64,000 bases of DNA, taken from the NCBI GenBank assembly GCA_016788785.1, contig JAEUSM010000007.1:186001-250000 (forward strand). The letters run 5' to 3'. The position numbers and the translations under genes were made by a program. Position 1 is the stretch's first letter; every line of letters begins with the position of its first letter. Origin of the DNA: Candidatus Kapaibacterium sp. (GTDB lineage Bacteria > Bacteroidota > Ignavibacteria > Kapaibacteriales > JAEUSM01). Below are positions 35,901 to 44,900 of the stretch, piece by piece. Under the pieces are notes generated by a model. That model saw only the letters and a program-made list of their open reading frames with translations, was not told the DNA's origin and made no database searches.

Positions 35901-38900
35901 GTGCAATGGCTAAAGGGAATGCACCACCGAGAGTTTGTGAAGGTACAGAACCCGCAAATTCATAATTTGCTCTTGGTTCAAAAGTTCTATTTGAATCTAT
36001 AACTCGAATGAGACCATTTAAGCCTGCTTCAATTCCTAACGCAGTATTATTTGTTAGCCATGCACCATTACGAAGTATGAAATAGCTTTGAGCACCAACA
36101 GTAGAACTTTGAGAAACAAACGAACCATTTTGAACAATGAGCTTACCAGTAGAATCTACTTGAAGTTTTGCTAATTCAGGTTGAATATTATTTCCAAGAG
36201 TAATTGTGTGATTAGCTCCAATTATAACGGAATCATTCTTTTCAGTTTCAAGAACACCTGAATTCCAATCAAAATTAGGGAATTCGCCATTAGGAACAGA
36301 AATTCCAGGATGACCGAAGAATGACCAAGTTGAACTATCTTGCCATAATCCAGTAGAGCGACTATAGAAGACTCGAGCGATTTTCTCACCAATATAGAAT
36401 TCACCAAGTCCTGGCCACCAAGAGGCTGTAGGTAGGTTTAAGTCTACTGTAGCAGTGCCAACATTGAAGTCTAAAGCTGTTCTTTCTGACCATAGAGGAA
36501 CTTCTGTAGGAATACTTCTTCTTCTAATAACTGTTTTTGAAAGATTCAGTCCACTCAAGAATGCAGGAGGGAATTGGAATTCAACATTAGAAGTTCTTAA
36601 GCCTTGTGTATATCCATCAATAGGATCAATTTTCCAGTATTGGTTTATCTTTTTCGTTGAGTCTAATCTATTACCTACAAATGGTTCATTAGGAACTGGT
36701 CCAAAAACTCCGCCACATAAATAACCAGCGGTACCATTCCCAGCAGTGTTGTCAGTTGTTAGTAGCATAGGAGAATAAACAGAACCTAAACCAACTTCAA
36801 AAGTAATGACTTGAGAAGTAGCACTTGCTGGTTTACACAATTCGCCATCAACGTGACCAGAACCAACTTTTACTACTGCTCCACCAGTGGAGACTCTCAA
36901 TTTTTTATTATTGGTTCTAACATCGATATAGGCAGTATTCGTGGGATCAAATACCAATGAATCGACTAAAACAACTCCAATTGGAGAAGAACCAGTAATA
37001 GTAATAACCGAGTCAGGATTCTTTAAAACAAGATTATTAAAATCAAGCGTATCAATTGTACTATTATTGATGATATTTTGATTACCTGGACCTGTGAGAA
37101 TAACAGTACTGTTTCCACCAGTGAAACCTGCTAAGGTATCGATAAGTAAGTCCTTGCCGATTCCTATAGTGAAGTTTCCTGGTTCAAAATATCCACGTTT
37201 TAAGTTCAAATTATCCGTAACAGTAACTGATTTAGATAATTGTAGTGAGTTTGTTCCGACTACACCGGTATTATTGTTAGTAATAGACAGCACTGTATCC
37301 GGTAATCCATTTCCTGTTGTTTGGGTTGATGCACCATCAAAAAGATAATTGGCAAAAGCATATTTTCTTGTAACAGTTGTTCTGATACCACCAGTATTTT
37401 GACCTAATGCACGGAAACCATTTGGATGTCTTGTTCCAATAGTAGTACTATCTGACATTTCGAAATCCAAACCATTTATAAAGTAATCATTCGTTAAAAG
37501 TGTTCCAAATAACCCAGTTCCACTTTTTTCTACTTTTACACCACCAACTGTATGGGCGCTGTCAGTAATAGTAATAGTATTTCCATTTCCAATTAATGCT
37601 TCATCTAATAAAGTACGAGGAAAGTCTGGTGCAGGTGGCCCACCATATCCAACTAAAGACCAAGAAGATGGTGATGACCAAGGACCATTAGTACGTGAGA
37701 AATATTGAATGAGACCTTGAATAGAGATAACAAAGTCACCAAATATAGTATTATTTATTGATTGATTTGTAGTAGTTGTCCTAGCACCCACAGTTAAAGA
37801 AGACCAAGGTGGAGTTACATTAACACGAGACATTCTAAAAGCTAGCGGTGCAGCTCCATTACGTATATCTTCAGGGTTATAGAATTGTAAATTCAAATCA
37901 AACGTTCTAGTACCTAAAGCAAAAGTACCACCTGGATTTATAGACCAATATCTTCTGATATTTCTTGAAGTGTCAATTCTAATTCCATTTGAATTTAAAT
38001 TAGGATGATTAACACCAAAAGCAGTAGCATTTACAAAACCTAAAGTACCACCAGTTCCTTTTATATCAAGAGTAGCTGGAGTGTAGAAAGTATCTGAACC
38101 TATATGGAAGGTATGTATTTGTGCATTGGTTCCGATGTTTTGACGAAGAAGACCGTCGACGTGTCCAACACCAATTCGTTGAACATCTCCAATATCTCCA
38201 GCAGCTTGAGGAATAACTATAGTGTTTTTATTGTTAGTTCTTCCAATAAGTCTTGCTCTATTCGTTGGTTCAAAAATAAGTGAATTTCGTACAACTACAT
38301 CTGAATTTGGAGTATTGTCAATAATTACATTCCCAGATGGTTTGTTTAAGACAAAATCAAACATCGCTTCATTTTGTCTAACCGAATTATTTGGTGTAGT
38401 AGCTTGTGTTCTTTCGTTTCGATATAATTGGTCACCCGTACCATTGAAAATTAGTTTTCTAGGTCCAGCTCCATTATTCCAAAAGAATCCATCAGGAGTA
38501 AAACGACCTCGATTAATAAAGTTTCCACCGAAGGCTATCGAGTTTGTATTCAAATCTAAACAACCTAGTGTATCAATTATAACATCATTAATAACAGTTA
38601 GGCCATTTGTACCACTTTCAACGATGACACAACGCATATCAGCTTCTCCAGTTGCTCCAACTGTTTGGCGAACACGAAGATTATAAATAGATTCACGCTG
38701 GTTAGTTAAAGCAATAACACCGGTACTTCCATAGTTGAAAGGAACACCAACTTCACCAATTTGAAGTGTACCACCAGTAACATTGACTGTATTTGCACTA
38801 ACAGTATAATCTCTATTGATCGAAATATTCGAAATAACTACTGTTCCACCAGATTGAGTGTAAGTTGAGAATGGGTGTCCAATACCAAAACCAATTCTGT

Positions 38901-41900
38901 ATGGTGGATTAGTAGCATTTGTACCAATGACACATCGAACAACACCAGAACCAGATAAATTAAAATATATTCTAGCGTTATTGTCAAAAGCATCAAAAGC
39001 TGAACGTACATTCATTTCTCCACCAGTAACAACAAAGTCAAGCTCATCCTGGTATAAAAAGTTTCTGTTATTTTGGTTACCACCAACTCTAAGATTTCCT
39101 GTTTCGATTCTAATGGAATTGCTTATACCCGTATGGAGATTATCTAAAAAGTCAATAGTTCCATTTTGAAGATGAATACCAGAATTTGGTCCCATAGTAA
39201 ATACCAAAGTGCCACCTTGTCGACACAAAGTATCACCACGAGAATTTGTTTTTCTGTAAATACCTCCTTGGAGAGCAAACAAATCTTCAACTAGTACTCT
39301 TGCAGTCAAAGCAGCACTAAAAGTGTTTGAGGTATTAACTACTGTATCTAATCTATTTGTTTTATTGAAGTTTACAGACGCTAATCTCCAATTTCCAACA
39401 CCACTAATTACTGAATTTTCAGTACCTGTAAACACAAGATTCGTAACACGAGCAGCATCTTGACGTAAATCAACTGCATCAGTAGTTGTATTATCGTTAC
39501 GAATGTTACTAAATAGGATCAAGCTGTCATTTCTATTTCCGGCTCCAGTTTCGTTGATAGTACCAGTAGAACGAATATGAACTCCATTTCTAACAAGTAA
39601 TGTTTTGTTTGTACCGCGAGTAAAATTGAAATTCCCAGCCAGAGATAAAGTATCGATAGTTGTTCTTGAACCAGTTGCCGTATTAAATGCAATAGTATGC
39701 GCTGAGGATACATATACAGTATCAAAGTCACTAAAAGAAGCCGGTGGATATGCTGTTGGAGCACCAGAATGGGAAATGTTTGACCATACAGTAGGAGTAG
39801 TCCAAGTACCAGAGTTAATAGAATAGAAAACTCTCCCTGCGACAAATACACTGCCTAATCCAGCAGTCCAATCACCATTGATTTGGTTCAATTCATTCGT
39901 TACCGAAACTGGACTTGGATTTGCCGAACGAGATGTACCTACATTGATATCCCATACTCCTGCAGTATTTCTTGCAGGGATGTACTGAGATTGAATTCCA
40001 TTAACATCTGATAATAAATATGGAAATTGTAAAGATGATGCAGTTATTGTAGAAATACCTGTAGAGGTAACAGTCCAATATCGTGATAATGAATTACTTA
40101 ATAAAATTGAAGGATGTTGAGCTGAAATCATTTTCACAGATGCAGAACCAGTAGCATAGGTTGCTGTGAGGTTGAGCGTAATCGGTAAGTATGTCGAGGT
40201 AGTTCCTATTGGGAAAACAAAGTTTTGAGTTGATGTTCCATTTGGATATTGTTTAGTAATTGTTCCTTCAGACGTTAAACCTGAAACAACAATCTTTTTA
40301 TCGATTGATGGAGTTCCAATTACTGATGATGTTGAACCAAAGGTAATATCTCTATTATTTTGAATCAAAAATGTATTTGAATTAAAATTCAATACACCAT
40401 TGATTTGGATATTTCTTTGTAATGTAACATTATTTGCAGTTTTGTTAATGGTAAAATTGTTGAAGGTAGTATTGAAATTTCCAGCAATATTCTGATTCAA
40501 ACTATCACCGAATACAACAGTAGAAGTACCAGAAGTAAAAGCAGTATTCGATGAATTATTCACCCACTGCCCATTCAACGTTATAGTGTTAGCACCAGCT
40601 GCTACAGTTCCATTTTTAATAATTAATGAATCTGAAACTGTTACAGAGGAACCTAATGTTACAGTATTAGTATTACTAAACTCCAAAGAAGTAACTGTAG
40701 AAGGTAAACCATTACCTGTAGCTTGAGCCGCTGTACCAGTATATTCAAATTTACCAGCATTGTGAGAGAATGGATTGTAAGAACGAATTGTAGTTTGGAC
40801 ATTTCCAGTCGCCCCAGAAGTAGTAATACCAGCAGTTGAGCCAATAACAATTTTACCACCACTATTCAATACAAATTGATTTCCGCTAAGTATGTTTGAA
40901 CCGAAAGTGAGAGTACCTTGACCAGAAACTGATTCAACGGTTACACTTTGTAATGTTCTGTTACTATCTAATGTAATTGAATTACCGTTACCTATATAAA
41001 CAATATCAGTTGATAATCTTGGGAAAGCAGTAGATGCAGCAGCACCGTAGTTGATTTCTGACCAAGTAGATGGATTCGACCAAGCACCATTTTGACGAGT
41101 ATAAAATATTCGAGCGTAAGGTGCAGATTCTCCCACCATAAATTCACCAAAAAGTGTGTTCCCAGTAGATTGGGTTGTTGTTGAAGTTCTTGTACCAGTT
41201 GTTGTATTATTCCATGTTCCGGAGAACCATCTTTTTGTTACAAAATTAGCAGTATTTGCTCCACCACGAATATCATCTGGGTTCAAAAAAGTCACTGTTA
41301 ATCCGTATGTTCTTCCTCCAATTGCAAATGATGTTCGAGGAAGCACTCTCCAGTAACGACGGATATTTCTGGTTGTATCTAAATTGTGTGTTAAATCTGC
41401 TGAATAGGTTGATTGATTTGAGTCTAATGAGAATACACCTAATCGTCCAGCAGTTCCACCTGCACCAGTTATGGCGATACTTGCTGGAGTGTATTGTAAT
41501 GAAGTTGGACCACCTACTTCAAAAGCAGTTGTTGATGCACCAGTTGCAATTTGTTTTTGTAATTCTCCATGAATATGTCCGTTCCCTGTTCTGGTGACAG
41601 TTCCAGCAAATAAAGGTCGATTGATATTTTTTGTGTTGATAATACCGTTATTTCCTGCAGCAAACAAAAGCGTTCCAGCAACAGATACCCCCAAAGATCC
41701 AGTTACATTGACTATACCTGAAGTTTTTGATATAGTAATGTTATTAAACGTTGTGTCAGAAAGGTTAAAGAAATTTTGATTTCCAGAACCATTAAGTATA
41801 AGAGTTTGTGTTGCTTCTGTAAAAGTTCCAGAATTTCTCCAATTTCCGCCAACAGTCACATTGTTTCCTCCTAAAGCTAATGTTCCTTGAGCTATATGGA

Positions 41901-44900
41901 ATGAATCAGTAGTGGTTACTGCAGAAGTTAAGGTAATTGTATTCGAATTATTCGCAGTGAACGTTCTCATTGTCGCTGGTAAACCATTACCAGTTACTTG
42001 AGATGCAGTTCCAGAGAAAATAAAATTACCATTATTATGGGTGCCTGGATTATAATTTCTTGTAGTCGTTTGAATCGCACCGGTAGCACCACTTGTAGTA
42101 ATACCAGCAGTATTGCCAACATCTAAACGCCCACCGGAATTTAGTGAAAACACACCGGTACCAGTTAACAAGAACGTTTGCGTTCGTAACAATCCTCCTA
42201 AGCCAGACGGTCCAGCTGCTTCAACAAATACAGTGTCTGTAGCAGCAGTAGTAGCATAGTTAGCAGTCATTGTAACTGTTTTACCATCGCCAATATATAC
42301 TTTTGCAGTTCCAGAAGGAGCTATTGATGATACTGCTCCACCATATCCTTCAGTAGACCAAGTAGAGGCTGCATTGAAATTACCATCAGCAATACTATAG
42401 AAAGCTAATGTTCCAGGAGGTCCAACAACATAAGAAGAAGTGGCATTAAATACTGTGTTTGTATACCCAGTTGATTGTGTTGTTGTTGAAGTTCTTGTTC
42501 CTGTATTTGTTAAGAACCAAGTACCTCCAGTATTTCTTCGTGTTTCAAATTGAGAAGGATTAGCACCGCCACGAATATCTGCTGGGTTTAAGAATTCAAA
42601 GGTTAAATTTGCAGTACGGGATTGTAAATCAAAATTACTTCCAGCAGGTACAAATACATCCCATTGTCTTTCAACATTTTGTGCTGTATTGAGAGTACTG
42701 CCTGTCATAGAGATTGTTCTGGTATTGCTGATAATTTCATACAATCCCGCAACACCACCTATTCCAGTTATCGTCACAGTCGCTGGAGTATAATTTGTTC
42801 CATTACCAATTGGATACACATACGTACCAGCACCAGTAGGAATTTGGAATCTCAAATCACCGTCAACGTGTCCAGTTCCTGAGCGAACCATTGAACCAAG
42901 AACTGCAACAAAACGAGTTGCTGCACCGCGGGTATTGATTCTTCCGTTAATAAATTCTAATCTATTTCCAACTGAAATAGCACTATTTGCGGACGCTCCT
43001 AATGTAACAACATTCGAGGTATTCATTACTAAGTTGTTGAATGGAACAGTTCCACTTGTAGTGATAGTTTTTGCTATTGATGAATCGAAAACAAAGGTAC
43101 CAGATCTTGGAATGAACGTACCATTATAAATCAAATTTTTTCGTAAAAAGACAGTATCACCACCAACAGCTTCCGAAGCAAATATTGCATTAGTATTGAT
43201 AGTTAGATCATCGTTGATGACCATATTATCGGTGTGTTGTAATTCACCTAATCCAGCAATAACAACATCAAAGAATGGAACTCCACGTGTTTGTGCTGTT
43301 CTTACTGTTGAAGCATTTACAACTTCAAAAGTCACTATATTAGTACCAGGAGTGAAATTTCCTGCAGTATTAGACCAATTACCTCGAACTGTAGGATTAA
43401 ATCCATTTAGTGCTAAATTCGCTGAAGTAAGAATTACATTATTATTAATAATTGGATTTGCATCAATGAAAGATTTTGTTCCAGAGCCAGAAATCTCTAA
43501 ATTGAAGTAATTGAATCGTGCCCATGATTGATTAGTACCACAATTTCGAGGAATATTTTGATTGCCAGAACCATTAAAGTTAAACGTGGTACCAGCTGTA
43601 TTAAAACGTTCTAAAGGAAAGTTTGTGAAAGTAATTCCAGTAATATTGAAGTTACCACCAATGTTAATTTTTCCAATTGGTGAGAATTCCATTGTAGAAT
43701 ATTGTCTGTTGCCAACAAAGGTGACATCATTATACTGTAAAACAGCTGGAACTGGACCATTTACTTGGTCAGATGGCATTACTGTTGAACCAGTCCCATC
43801 AAAAATTATTTCTCCAGCAGTAAATGTCGGAGGAGTATAATTCAATGGAAATGCGTTGAAAATTCTAAAAGAACCACCACGCATAATGAGGGTTCTACCA
43901 GGATTTTCTCCATCAATAGTAAAGTTGTTAGTAGAAATTGTTCCACTATTAATTACTAAAGAGTCTCTAATCGAAATATTATTCGATTGAGTGACTACTC
44001 CTCCAGTTTTAGAAATAACTAAACCACTAACAACCAAAGGAAACCCAGGTCCTGTTACTTGATTTAGATTACCGGAAAATCCATATATAGCGTTTTGATT
44101 ATATTCTCTAACTATAGATTGGACGCTACCTGTAGCACCACTCAATGAAATACCGTCTACAGAACCGATGAACAAACGTCCACCAGCATTCATTCGTAAT
44201 GTATCAGAAAAAACTACAAAATTTTCAGTTCTTAAAGTCCCATTAGTATCAACGATAATTGCATTAGCTCTTGTAAGAACTGTATTTGGTGTATTTGCCG
44301 TTAATGTTACAATTCTATTATTTCCAATGCGAACTCTATCAGTATTTTTATTTGGAGCAGTTGGAGAAACTGGTCCAGTATAACTTACTTTTGACCAAGT
44401 CGTTGCATCGGAATAATTTCCATTAGCAATACTATAATATATAGCTCTAACAGCACCTTCTTCACCAGCAGTCCAATCTCCATCAAGAAAAGATACTAAC
44501 TCAGATTCAGCTAAATTAGAATCTGCGTAAACAACGGAAGATGCCCCAGGTGCTACTCTCCAAGTAGATCCATCATAATGCAAAACATTATAAATATTTT
44601 CATTCCCTTGAACTTCTGACTGCAAATAACGCAAACGTACAGTCGCACCTTGAATATCGACAGTAGTATTTTGTGTTGTTAATTGCCAGTATTTTGTCAA
44701 GGAAAGATTCGAAACTTCGGTTTGTGGATGGACTGAAGCAATTGGTCTAAAACGTAATTCTGCATTTGCACCAAAAGTGATTTTGTTTTGTAGTAATCGA
44801 ACTTCAATTGGCGTTGCACCTGCAGAAGTTCCAACAGGTATATTTAAGAAAGTTGTAACTGGTATAACACCCGCTGTAAATTGACGAACTACTAAACCAC

